From contig NC_084607.1 of the NCBI RefSeq assembly GCF_033807715.1, positions 17,966,941 to 18,030,940 of the forward strand: DNA of 64,000 nt, written 5' to 3'. Of this stretch, positions 10,001-21,049 are shown in pieces. Under the pieces are notes generated by a model. That model was not told the DNA's origin. It saw only the letters and a list, made by a program, of their open reading frames with translations, and did not search any database. The first letter of the stretch is position 1. Each line of letters begins with the position of its first letter. The position numbers were made by a program, and so were the translations under genes. The stretch comes from Cololabis saira (taxonomy: Eukaryota; Chordata; Actinopteri; Beloniformes; Belonidae).

Positions 10001-10110
10001 CCTATGCTCCTCCTGCGAGCTGAGAGTTTAAAGTGAAGTCGGAGGGGGAGAGCAGTCCTTATGAACGACCAGTCTCCGCCTCCTCTTTCCAGTAAAGCTT
10101 CTCACTTGGC
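10000..10110 (-). promoter_or_regulatory. socs3: socs3 promoter candidate with STAT-like site
   Basis: On the minus strand, reading towards the gene, there are TTACTGGAA (10095-10087), a GC-box-like GGAGGCGGAG (about 10083-10074) and a TTTAAA TATA-like element (10032-10027). TTACTGGAA fits a STAT-type TTN5AA element with one mismatch to TTCNNNGAA. Mammalian SOCS3 promoters carry STAT sites close upstream of the start site, so the arrangement fits cytokine induction. Motif-only evidence. Confidence 0.5.
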
Positions 10111-10652
10111 AGATTGACAGGAAGCTTTCTTTTTTTTTTCGTTTAGGATTCCTGCTATGAGAAGTGCCCTCCCCCTTGCTGTTCCCCAAATGAAGTTAAG
10201 GAGGAGTTCCAAGCAGTGTTTATTTACCTTTAATAACTTTCAGTCTGTTTCTAAAACACATTTTTTTAAAACACTAGAACAACAGAGCCCTTAATAAACT
10301 TAATAACAGCAACTATTTACAGGTTATTAGTGATTAAAGTTTCGGATTGTAGTGTTCCTTTTGAGATAATGATTGAGTCTTCACTGGAAACGTTTGTGTA
10401 ACCAGTTTCTGAGAAATTCATAGTAACTGGACTCACATGCTGACTACTGTCCGCCCATAGAGGGCGCTACATTTCGGGGAACTGGTATCCAAGGGCCACG
10501 GGTTATTGTTTACACACTACTCTGACGTTGTTAAAGCTCACCCTGCGCTGTTTGGACATATGTAATGCCTGTTTTAATGTTTCTAAAGTAAGGTGTATGT
10601 GCCCCTCTCCAGACCTCCACGTTGTTGACAGGTCTTTTTTTTTTTTTATTTA
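10111..10652. other. Intergenic upstream of socs3, no gene seen
   Basis: Single-copy-looking sequence with a poly(T) run near 10130 and another at 10636-10650. No frame or repeat boundary is supported. Confidence 0.4.
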
Positions 10653-10660
10653 CATGTGCA

Positions 10661-11411
10661 CAGTACTCGAGTTGTAAAAAAAATCAGGGGGGATGGTGGA
10701 TTTTATCATATGGGGACAGATAATTCGTGCTGATTACAAATAATATAATATATTACAAATAATAGCACTGACCAAAACACCTGCAGAAATACTGCAGGAA
10801 TGACATAGCAGCAGTTAAATGCAGCTTTCTGTAAGCTTTAAATATCCACTGGGCTTACATCAAATACATCAAAACACAATAAAAAACAGTTTTCTGAACT
10901 TATCAATATGACTCTGTCCTTCACAGGATAAGTAAAATGGATCACTGCAAGAACTCAAAATCTTAACAAGAATATTTGTCTTATGTCTAGTTAAAATGTC
11001 TCATTTTAGTAAAAAAACATCTCATTACACTTAAAACAAGACTCATCACTGGAAAAAACAACAATTTTCACCTGTTTCAAGTAGATTTTCACTTGAAATA
11101 AGTAGAAAAATCTGCCAGTGGAACAAGATTTTTTTCCTTGTAATAAGAAGATAAATCTTGTTCCACTGGTAGATTTTCCTTCTTATTTCAAGTGAAAATG
11201 TACTTGAAACAGGTGAAAATGGTCAAATAAGTTATTTTTCTGGTGTTATTTTTCTGGTGATGACTCTAACTGTTGAAATAGCAGTAATACCTCATTCATT
11301 GATGAAATGACATAAGGGATGGAAAGGGGGGATGGAAGTTTTACAGGGGGGGATGATTTTGACTGTTTTTATTTCAGGGGGGGATGCCATCCCCCCTCAA
11401 CTCCAGTACTG
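10661..11411. mobile_element. hAT-type MITE with nested palindromic repeat
   Basis: The ends CAGTACTCGAGTTG (10661) and CAACTCCAGTACTG (ending 11411) are inverted repeats with one mismatch. The flanks CATGTGCA at 10653-10660 and 11412-11419 are identical, an 8-bp target-site duplication. Subterminal poly-G runs (GGGGGGATGG) occur at both sides. A second repeat at about 10943-11256 is inserted within. Non-coding. Confidence 0.85.
10943..11256. mobile_element. Palindromic MITE nested in the hAT element
   Basis: The left end begins with CACTGCAAGAACTCAAAATC (10945). The centre is an inverted repeat: ACCTGTTTCAAGTAGATTTT...CAGTGGAACAAGAT near 11070-11130 pairs with ATCTTGTTCCACTGGTAGAT...ACTTGAAACAGGT near 11155-11215. 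The expected matching right end (...GCAGTG) is missing, so this copy is truncated. CACTGCAA ends are shared with the element at 5495-5723. Confidence 0.7.
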
Positions 11412-11419
11412 CATGTGCA

Positions 11420-14400
11420 GCACATGAAGCTTTGTTGTTGCAACACTCAAGTATTTCTGTGAAGAAGAGAGCATGACCTCATGAGAAATTACCATAACAA
11501 AGTTCTTTATCTCTTGTGTGCAGCTTTTCTGATGCAATCTGTCACAAAGAAAAGTGAACCTATATTGAGACAGAATTGTTTGAGACAGTTTTTTTTTTGC
11601 AGCAACCGCAACAGCTGATCTCATCTCACTGCTAATGCAAGTGTTTATTGCTGTCTCTGTCAACACTGGTGTATGAACAGATTATCAATGGCAAATAACT
11701 TTAACTACCACAGAAATGAACTTTACTGCGATGGGTCGTAAACACATAGGTTTACAGTATTTCTTTTGACTCAGACAGATACGCAGACTAGGTTTGGGAA
11801 ATGCGGTGATGCGGAGTGTTGCAATGTAAATGTTCTGCAGTATAAAAACCAGAAGAAAATTTTTAAAAAACCAACAACTTTCCAGTGTAAATTTATGCAG
11901 TTTAAATGTTTCTAATACAGGGTTTGCTGAAACGTCTATGAAATTTGTGGAAAATGTACTCTTCTTTGTTCCTCATTCTGATAAGCTGTTTTCTTAGTTC
12001 CCCATCAGGAATCCTTTCTGATTCTCCAAAAAAAAGAACAAAGATAGAAAATGTCAAAGCTTCCTTCAGTATAATCATTTCTAAATGAGCACGATGCGCT
12101 AACAAAGAGCCCACACAGTCACAGGGTGTTGCTGCTTCCCCTGCTGCTTCAAATGTATGAGGTTTGAGTTGTTTTAGATAATTGAAATGTACTCCTCTCT
12201 GAAGTTCAGCTTGCTGCGACAGCTGTCAACTCTAACATCTCATGAGTACATCACACGACTCCATAAAAAAATAATTTACGGTTGTCACCAAACTTCCTTC
12301 ATCGGTTCCCTATAAATTTCTATATCAGCACAAAGCCTTATAAAGGAAGGCGTGTTCGTAGTGATGCTTATCTTAGCCAGCATGAGTGTGACTGACATAG
12401 TGCTCATAGCATATGTCTAAAATCCTGTCCCGATGACTCAGTCGTGACAGTCGACAACCGTTTTGTGGTTATCAAACTATGGATAACTGTTGGCTCTTGG
12501 CTTTAGAGTCATGAAATATTTCGCCTTCCGTTTAATCATTTATTAACACTGATTCCTGGGAAGGGAAGCCAAACACTCCGGAAGAAACAAGAAACTTCTC
12601 GAGAAAACACTTGACACAAATGTTTTGTTCCTGCACCAAACCTTACCAGCAGCCGGACAAAGGGCAACATCCTGACGCTGCAAACTCTGATAGGCTTTGG
12701 CGAGAGCCAGCTGTGTCCACAGAGGTGAGTCAGGTGTTGTCTAATCCAGACCACCACTTGGTTTGGGGGAAGGGAATGTTACAAGCCCATCCCCTAGGGA
12801 TGGGCTTGTAACAGCCTGCTTGTTTCCAGAAAATCAATTGTGACATCACCGTGAGGCATCTATTTAGCGTCCAAGGTCTCCCCTGGGAGAATAATAAGAG
12901 TCAGTAGAAGGACCAGGACCGGTTAGTTAACTGGAGCTGGGAGGGAGAAACCCCCCACACTGTGTCTTAACTCACCATTTTACCAAAGAAACCGCTATGA
13001 AACTATTACAGCATGCCGACTTTGCTTTAGTGTGGAGCCTACTATAATTTTCCCAGTCAATTACACTTTAGATTGACTAGAACAGAAAGACATTAGCTGA
13101 AGTTAAGAGGAAGGCATTTTAGAAAAGGGACTATAAGTACTCCCTCATGTCAAAAATGTTGGTTAGTCACATGAAACTAGGTGACCTTTGTGGTTGTAGG
13201 ACACTGTGGGAACCCAGTTTAACATACAAGGCCTTACGGTGAAAGATTAGCTGTGAAAGTCATGCTTTTCCGTACAATTAATCAATCTATACCGTCATAA
13301 TTTGAAAAAAACACGCACACACATACAAGTAAAAGCATTTTGTCCACTTGTATGCTAAGGATGACGTGAAAAAATGCTGTATGGTGTTCAGGGGATGAGA
13401 CACGGCCCTGCATGATAGTCGGTCTAAACCACTGTTTGGTGGAAAAGGGCAGATTTTCCCACACTGACTCAGAAATTGACTCTAGCTCATGGTTCCCGTA
13501 AACCGACTGGGGATCGGGGCCTAAAAAAAAAAAGAGAGAAAAGAAAAGAAAAAAGGCATACCTTTTGACTGGAAAGAGGAGTGAAAAGCGTAAAAGTATT
13601 GTTTGACAAAATATTTTGGAAGTGCTGGGTCCAGCAGAATTTCCCTTTACAATGCAATGTTTGACCCTCACAAAGGCCCCGCTGTTAGCTGGACGACTGA
13701 AATGATGAAATGATGAACTGAACAATACAAGTAAATGTAGTCTTATAGTCTCATGTGCCAATATTTAATACTGAATTTATTTATTTTAACATTTTGTCCT
13801 AGGAAACCCTTTTAACTTCAAGATCCATAGAACCCTTACATGATTCAGATACATCCTGACTCCAGAACTATCACTGATGTGCTGGAAACCTCTTATCATT
13901 TCAGTCCATCTAATTCCTGTTAGTTCCTATTATCATACACAGGAGTACTTCCTGCCCGTACCTGCAGCCTCTCTGGCTTTATTGACAAAGTGTGTCCTTC
14001 GGAGAAGTTGACATTCGGCTATGTGACAGTAAAACTTTCTTGCTTGTTGGGAAAAGACCACTTCTGTGTGATAAGCAGTTGCTCAGTGACAGTTTCCTGG
14101 TAATGCTCTGCCTCAGCCCCTTTTCTTTTTGTGTTGCTGTCAAACTCATGTTTTGTGTGTTCTTGTGAATGATGGGACTACCGCAACAGTCCATTCTTTA
14201 GAACAGAAAGAAATTACAATATGCAATGATGGTATTGTTTAAAGAAAAAGAGAGAAAAGAATAAAAAAATCTGATATTTTGTATCGACCGGAATTGTTGT
14301 GGAGGCTTTTTTTTGTCGCGTGTGAAAGGATGCCAGGAATTCTCTTAAGAACGTTTTGTTCAGAAGTGTTGATGAGATGTTATTCATCATACGGATTGCT

Positions 14401-14740
14401 CAACTCCACTGTGAAGTTTTGTTGCAGCTTAACAAGAAAAATCACCTTTTAAGTCATTTCAAACCTCAAAAAGGGAAACCAAATCAAATCTGAAATAATA
14501 AATATGATTATAATTAAAATATAGATCCTTGATGGGCCTCCTGTGGTATGCGTATGAGAAGTTAATCTGACGCACATCTCTTCAACACTTTCAAGACAAA
14601 AAAAAAACAAAAAGATTTCTGTTGTTCTTTCTTTCATTAAAATTGATAAACATCAGGACTAAGTCAATAACTACTGATGAGATCAGAAGCATTAACCTCT
14701 TAAATCTGTCTTTCCTTTATAGTGTCATCAGATGAGTGTT
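11420..14740. other. Intergenic, mostly single-copy; no gene seen
   Basis: I found no exon-like coding pattern on either strand. The longest open frame (159 codons, minus, 13282-13761) is composition-driven and lacks any recognisable domain. The only structured site is the short palindrome at 12777-12813. Confidence 0.45.
12777..12813. repeat. Perfect 17-bp inverted repeat with 3-nt loop
   Basis: TGTTACAAGCCCATCCC (12777-12793), CTA, then its exact complement GGGATGGGCTTGTAACA (12797-12813). No surrounding repeat boundaries are visible. It could form a cruciform or an RNA hairpin. Function unknown. Confidence 0.9.
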
Positions 14741-14749
14741 GGTTTAGCC

Positions 14750-15217
14750 CAGGGGTCGGCAACCCAAAATGTTGAAAGAGCCATATTGGAGCAAAAACAC
14801 AAAAAAACAAATATGTCTGGAGCCGCAAAGAATGAAAAGTCTTGTATAAGCCTTAGAATGAAGGCAAATGGCAAAAGGAGAAATGTTGAGAAAAAAGTCA
14901 AAATGTCGAGAAAAAAGTGGAAATGTTGAGAAAAAAGTCGAAATGTTGAGGAAATAGTCAAAATGTCAAGAAAAAAGTCGAAATGTCAAGAAAAAAGTGG
15001 AAATGTCGAGAAAAAAGTGGAAATGTTGAGAAAAATGTCGAAATGTCGAGAAAAAAGTCGAAATGTTGAGGAAAAAAGTCAAAATTCCTAAATGTCGAGA
15101 TCAAAAAGGAAAGGAAAAAGGAAGAAAAAAAGAGAAAAAAGGAAAAAAGTAGAAAAAAAGAAGAAAAAAAGGAAAAAAAAAGGTCAAACATTTTTTAAAA
15201 GGCTCCAGGAGCCCCTG
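14750..15217. mobile_element. hAT MITE, CAGGGGTCGGCAACC family, deletion copy
   Basis: The left end is CAGGGGTCGGCAACC (14750). The right end is only CCCCTG (ending 15217), because the subterminal GCCGCGGGTTGCCGA-type block present in the sister copies is deleted. Flanks GTTTAGCC at 14742-14749 and 15218-15225 are identical, so the 8-bp duplication is intact and the deletion is internal to the element. The interior is tandem GTCGAAATGTCGAGAAAAAA-type units followed by a purine-rich A/G tract. Confidence 0.88.
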
Positions 15218-15225
15218 GTTTAGCC

Positions 15226-16320
15226 AAAGGTCACGCATGGTATCATTTTCACACGCTGTATCTACGGGCCCTGGAAATGTTTGGTCCTGGAGTCCCCTCA
15301 TTGCAGTATTCCTTTTATTACTATGTTTAACATAGTAATAAAAGCAGAGGCAAACTGGAAACGCAACTGACTGGTTTGGAAAGAATTGTGATCTCATTGT
15401 AGGTTTGATTCTAATACATCGAAGTTCCTCAAAAAGTAACTGGAACAAAACGTTCCCTAGGTGTGCAGTCAACATTCTGGGCATGTCCAATTGCATCTGC
15501 TCTTGGGACATCGCCTGCCACACCCTCACCACTGTTGTAACCCTAACATGGCCAACACCCAGAGTGGCTGTTTCCCCTGCATGAGGGTAGAAGCTGTTTG
15601 TTGGTAGTTCCTCCAGCTCCTGTTCCAGTTGTCCTTCTTCTTTGGTCATCCCTGCACCTCACCCCTGTGAGATGATGTCGATTCTCAGTCGTACAGGCCA
15701 CGGTAGCTCCCTAAGGTGTGAAGCAACGCAACTGGACTTTTGTCACTTCCTTTGAACTGAGGATGCAGTCTGGATTGAAGGTGAAACATCTATGAGAACA
15801 AAAGAAAAGGAAGCCTACTGCCTTGACCCACTGCTTAGATTGGCTAACTTCCTGCTTACTTCAGCCCTGGCTCACCTCTGAAATTTAAGCCTGCCTTTGG
15901 GTTTACTTGGCCAAGACTCCACGAAACTTACCACCTTCGTCAGTTTTATGTAAATAGAGCGCCAGACGAGCAAACAGGCAGGGCATTTCAAACTGCGTCA
16001 TCAAATATTAAAATAACATCAAAATGTAGAAGCAATGCGTGACAAACTAAATACATTGTGATTCAACTGCTTGTGAAACCGTCTCAAGCAGGAATAAAAA
16101 GTAGTCATCTTATTCTGTATTATTTTCATCCTCGTGGAGGAAATTCAGCCCACTCTTCTTTGGAAATCTCTTTGATTCATTGAAGTTTGGGTCACCATTT
16201 CAACGCCTTGATTCTTCTCTTTTTTTTAGCTGTTCTGCTGTAGATTTGCTGGTGTGTCTCTGTCTTGTTGAATAACTCTGTTTCAGCGAAGCCTTAGCGG
16301 TCACACAGAAGGCCTCACAT
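15226..16320. other. Intergenic, hairpin at 15312; otherwise no gene seen
   Basis: A 182-codon minus frame (15101-15649) overlaps the MITE and has no recognisable domain; I treat it as chance. The perfect hairpin at 15312-15344 is listed separately. Confidence 0.4.
15312..15344. repeat. Perfect 16-bp inverted repeat
   Basis: CTTTTATTACTATGTT, a single T, then AACATAGTAATAAAAG. The arms are exactly complementary. AT-rich, outside any recognised element. Confidence 0.85.
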
Positions 16321-17370
16321 TTGACTTTAGAAAACGTTCCTATACAGAGTTTCCAAACTTTAAAAGACAAGCTCAGGCTTCAAAACAGGGTTTTGTTTAG
16401 ATTTATACAATTCAGAGATTACTACAATAAGGAAGTGAAGATGGAGCCTTATCAGGAGATAAACTCAGTGATAAGTGTAATGCTGAGTGCATATAAACCT
16501 AACAGTAAATGCACCAACGTGATCTCCAGGTTTTATGAGAGTCTTGCATGGAATGCAAAGGCAATTCAACATTATATCTGAAATCGAAATGGGAAAAAGA
16601 ATTGAATGTGGAAATTTCATCAGAAGAATGGTATGACATGTGTATATTCCAACATACAAGCTCACAAGAATGGAGAGGTTTTAATTTGAAATATTTGAAA
16701 AATGCCTAAGATCCAAAGTAAAAAATCATCGACATCTCATCCTTGCTTGGAGACAATGTGGTTCTTTAAATGCACATCATGCACATATTTTTTGGAATTG
16801 TGAAAAAGTGAAATATTTCTGGAAAGATGTACATTCAGTTTTGACAAAAGTACTTGGATATGAGATTCCATTGACATGTACTGTCTTATACTTGTGTCAC
16901 ATTACAACGGTAGTGCAGGCAGAGGATCGCTGGTTGGTTAAGACTCTCCTTACAGCTACTAGGAAAACCATTACTAGAAGCTGGTATAAACCTGAATCTC
17001 CTACTCTAAAACAGTGGCTGGATATTATGAAAGAAATATGGACGATGGAAAGACTGACCCATATCCTGGGTTTGAGGGAAGGGCTATTTGAGAAGAGATG
17101 GCAAAAGTGGACATTTTATCTAGAGAAAGCATAAGGATGCAGACTTTTTTTTTTTCTCTTTTCTTTTTTTGGATAGATTATGAATGTGCTTACCCACAAG
17201 TTTATGTTCATGTTTTTCTACTTTTTATTTTTGTTTGTTTGTTTTTTGCATTTTGTTTTTGCAGATGGCTTATTCTAATGCACAGTGAATATACAGATTA
17301 TCGATTTAATCTGGTAAAAATGTGCAGTTGTAATAACCTGAAAATCCAATAAAGACAAAGTGACAAAGAA
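16321..17370 (+). pseudogene. 5'-truncated L1-like LINE ORF2 C-terminus and tail
   Basis: The C-terminal part of an L1-type ORF2 is readable in two frames. 16321-16581 reads SFQTLKDKLRL...LFRFIQFRDY. After a frame change around 16585 come WEKEL, then FWKDVHSVLTKVLGYEIP, ITTVVQAEDRWLVK, and KQWLDIMKEIWTMERLTHIL up to 17134. This matches the region downstream of reverse transcriptase in L1-clade elements. A T-rich 3'UTR follows and ends AATCCAATAAAGACAAAG near 17344-17362. Endonuclease and RT are absent. Frameshifted, not functional. Confidence 0.8.
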
Positions 17371-19750
17371 AACGTTTCTATACAAAGGGAATTCATGGTC
17401 CACCCAATAACTGCAAGGTTCCCAGGTCCTCAGACTGCAAAACAAGCCACAGTCACCATAACTCCACCACCGTGTTAGGCAACTGGCATCAGATGTTTGT
17501 GCTGCTTTGCTCAGTTTTGTTTTTAAGGGAAGAGGCTTTGCCTGGGCAACACTTCCAAACAAATTATATTTGTTTGGACTTCTTCCTAATCATGAACTTC
17601 AATATATAACATGCAAGCTGAGGCCTGTTGAGTCTGAGATGTACCGTAGTCCTGGGGTGTTGTCTCTGGATGTTACATGATCTGAACTTTAGGACAACTT
17701 GTTGAGGCAGCCTCTCTTGGAAAGACTGGTATGTGTTTTGAATTTGTTCTTGTTCCACTTGTTTACTACACACGAACTACCTTTCTCTCTGTAGAATCAT
17801 GAACCACAGATAGCTGGGAAATACCCTTGCAACACTTCCCAGACTGATATTCAGCAACGGTTGCTTCTCTGAGCTCATTGCTGATGTCTTTCCACATCGG
17901 TATTGTGTTAAGAGACACCTGAATTCTCCAGACCAGCAAACTGCTAAAGCTTCTCCTTTTAAAAGAGCATTTCATTACAATTGATGTATGTTTTTCTTCC
18001 ACAATACTCTAACCCCTCCCTTCATATCATATGGTATCTATTTATGGCTGCCACACCTGCTTTCTGGGAAGAGATAAAAGCAGAAATGAGACCAAATTAA
18101 ATGTTACTATTCACACACAGAAAATCTTTAGCTGATTTTTGACGGTCACATGTACCGGTACTCTTGGGAGATCCCATGTTTACCTCTTACCAGAACTGTG
18201 GGGATTTTAAACTTTTTTATTGATCCATCTGTTGAATTAGATTATTATCCCCAGAAAAACCATCAACTCTCCAATAATAAATGGTGAAGAATGCTTCGTG
18301 AGCAAATTACAAATGAATCTCTTAATGAGCCTTCCAGTTCCCGGCCCCGCCAACTGTTTGGCTTCAGGTATTTACCTTTACACCACATTACCTGACTGGG
18401 GTTGTGCCAGTCCTGCTATTTTTGTATACAGACGATGACAAACGTTTTTAATGAGAATGGAGTGCACAAATGAGATGGTAAAAAGGAATGCTTTCGACAT
18501 CAGTTACCTCTGAAAGAATGCACGGCTCATTTGGCTGTGACACTAAGCTGGGAACAACAGCCGGAGCAATTATTGAGCCTGACTCACAACAATTAACTCC
18601 AGATGGACCTTCGCTGGACTTTTGGGGCCCGTTCTCTCCAAATGGCAGGTAGCTTACGCAAATTCAGAGTGACCACTCTGATATTGTGACATGTTAGACT
18701 GAATTCAGGAAACGTGCAGTCTGGGAACATGTGATTCAGCCAGTTTGACTGCACCGTCAGAGCACCGAGGGAGAAGTTAAAAAGACGCAAATGTAACAAT
18801 GACATTGTGGAATCAAGTGTGTCATTAGTTTCGACTGCAAGTCACATTGTGATAGATGCACATGACAATAAGACACTTACTGGAAAGTTTGAGTTCAGAT
18901 AATTAAAATTAAAGTGTTTATTTCAGCTATTCGAGAGTGAACACCTCTGCTTTAACTCTACTGTCAGGGCTGGGGCCATGACTGAAAAAAAAAGAGAAAG
19001 AGAATAACAGAAAGATATTGCAATTATTTGGCAAACCAGAAACTGGAGAATCTAATCTGAGTTCACACTTGCATTAGATGAGATGGTTGACACTGAAGTC
19101 CTATTTTTTTGTGTGTTAAGTATGAAAATGAAGCCAATAGTCACTAATGACATACAGTAGAGGGTTGAAACCTGGCCAGTTGTAGCAAAGCATTTTGGTT
19201 TCAAAGCAAAATGTGAAGTAATCAGGGAAGGTTTATTTTTCTTCTTTATTTTGGTGCACCAGTCTACTTTAAGTGTCTTTCATGTCTTTCACATCTTGTT
19301 TTCATGTGACACAGGGCAGGAGTCATCTCTCAGTAAGCTAGAAAGGAAATGTGTCCAATTTAAACTTAATCAAAAAGAGGGCAAAATCAGAAGTAAACAG
19401 CAACAGAAAGCGAGTGATGCATTGAACAGGACTGGCAACTAATGTCAATCCTGCAAAATAAATCTACAGTTCAGTACAGTCTCAGAAGCCAGGATCGGCA
19501 CTTATTTTATATCTGCACATGCTTGCAAAATGTATACCAGGACACAAATCAGAAAATTACAATTAGTAACAGTTCATTAACTTTTGTGAGACTGTGTGGA
19601 GCAACTTCAGTCCACAAGTTCCTCTAAAGTTCACCAACTTTTCTTGCTTGAATTTCTACTATGGAAGAGCTAAAGGAGTCTGTTGACAGAAATGGATAAT
19701 AATAATATATTTTAAGTAATGAATAGCATGGAAACTAGAATCAATGCATT
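17371..19750. other. Intergenic, no gene seen
   Basis: Single-copy-looking sequence. Short open frames on both strands have no recognisable domain and no splice-consistent context. Confidence 0.4.
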
Positions 19751-20063
19751 GGGGGCGGCAGTAGCTCAGGTGGCAGAGCGGGTTGTCCAATGATCAGAAG
19801 GTTGGTGGTTCAAATCCTGCTCTGTCCCAGTTGCTGTCGTAGTGTCCTTGGGCAAGACACCTTACCCACCTTGCCCTGTGTGAATGTGTATGACTGTTGG
19901 TGGTGGTCAGAGGGGCTGTTTGGCACGATACGGCAGCCATGCTTCTGTCAGTCTGCAGGGCAGCTGTGGCTACAAAAACATAGCTGTGAGAATGTGTATG
20001 AATGAATAATGGTCTCTGTAAAGCACTCTGGGTGCCTTGAATGGTGCAATATAAAACCAAACC
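19751..20063 (+). repeat. tRNA-derived SINE, plus orientation
   Basis: The head is tRNA-like, with an A box TAGCTCAGGTGG (19762-19773) and a B box GGTTCAAATCC (19807-19817), the RNA polymerase III internal promoter. The body contains GTCCTTGGGCAAGACACCTTACCCACCTTG, widespread in teleosts. The tail contains AAAGCACTCTGGGTGCCTTG and ends in (ATT)n. A second copy in opposite orientation lies at 20727-21049. Confidence 0.88.
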
Positions 20064-20234
20064 ATTATTATTACTGTTAAAAGGAGCTGTGTTTACCTAC
20101 AATTAGTTCAAAGTAGACCATCATGTTGCATCACAAACTTGTTTTTTTTCTAGAAAGGCACAAACATCCGCTGCCACTCCAGTCTCGCCAACAAATCCTC
20201 CAAGCTTAAATCTTTGCTTTGACCTCATATTTAA

Positions 20235-20657
20235 AGGAGCCGTCTGTAAGAAATGGCCAAAACTGGTACTGCAGTCACTTTCAAAATATTGTTGAGCGGC
20301 GTGTACCCTCCCCCTCCTCCCCCCGACCAGAGGTTGCCAGGTAGGCTGCAGAATGCAGCAGGAACGTAGGCTGCCATGGCTGCGATAATTAGAGCCGAGC
20401 TGGCAACCCTGATGCCGAAACAATACTGACTTGGTGATTGGGAGATAGGTGGAGGGTGGAGCTTCAGGCCAAAACAAAAAATGACAACATAAACATCAGT
20501 TGAGGGCTGCAACTCCTCTTTTTAAACTGGAATATCCTGGCTTGAGTGCTGTTGTCAGTGACATAAGTATTTGAAATGAACATGATTTTTAAATGTCTGT
20601 TGACATATCGGGGTCATTTTATGATTCGTTTTATTATTACTCTTACATACAGCTCCT
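20235..20657. mobile_element. TTAA-flanked MITE (piggyBac-like)
   Basis: The left end is AGGAGCCGTCTGTAAG (20235) and the right end is CTTACATACAGCTCCT (ending 20657). These 16-bp inverted repeats have two mismatches. TTAA flanks both sides (20231-20234 and 20658-20661). TTAA duplication is the hallmark of piggyBac transposition. 423 bp, non-coding. It lies between two inverted SINE copies. Confidence 0.75.
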
Positions 20658-20726
20658 TTAATAATAACCTAATGTTGGTAAAATTTTGAAACATGTGATT
20701 CTAAAATATTTGCCAAGTTCTTTGAT

Positions 20727-21049
20727 ATATAATAATAATAATGACTTGGATTTATATAGCACCATTCAAGGCACCCAGAGCTCTATACAGAGATCATTAT
20801 TCATCCATACACATCCTCACTGGTAGCTGTTTTGTAGCCACAGCTGCCCTGGGGCAGACTGACAGAAGCGTGGCTGCCATATCGCACCAAACAGCCCCTC
20901 CAACCACCACCAACATTCATACACTGCAAGGTGGGTAAGGTGTCTTGCCCAAAGACACTACAACAGCAAACTGGGACAGAGCGGGATTTGAACCGCTGAC
21001 CTTCTGATCATTGGACAACACGCTCTCCCACCTGAGCTACTGCCGCCCC
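20727..21049 (-). repeat. tRNA-derived SINE, minus orientation
   Basis: This is the same family as 19751-20063, read on the complement. The A box is at 21040-21028 and the B box (complement of GGATTTGAACC) at 20994-20984. The (ATT)n tail is complementary to the AATAATAATAATG near 20729. With the first copy it forms an inverted pair about 0.7 kb apart. Confidence 0.88.

Noticed and set aside
13282..13761. 159-codon minus frame
   Set aside because: No recognisable domain, a Phe/Leu-rich low-complexity centre from a poly(A) tract, and no supporting splice signals.
19751..19830. tRNA gene
   Set aside because: A and B boxes are present, but the sequence continues into a SINE body, lacks a convincing cloverleaf acceptor pairing, and recurs at 20984-21049.
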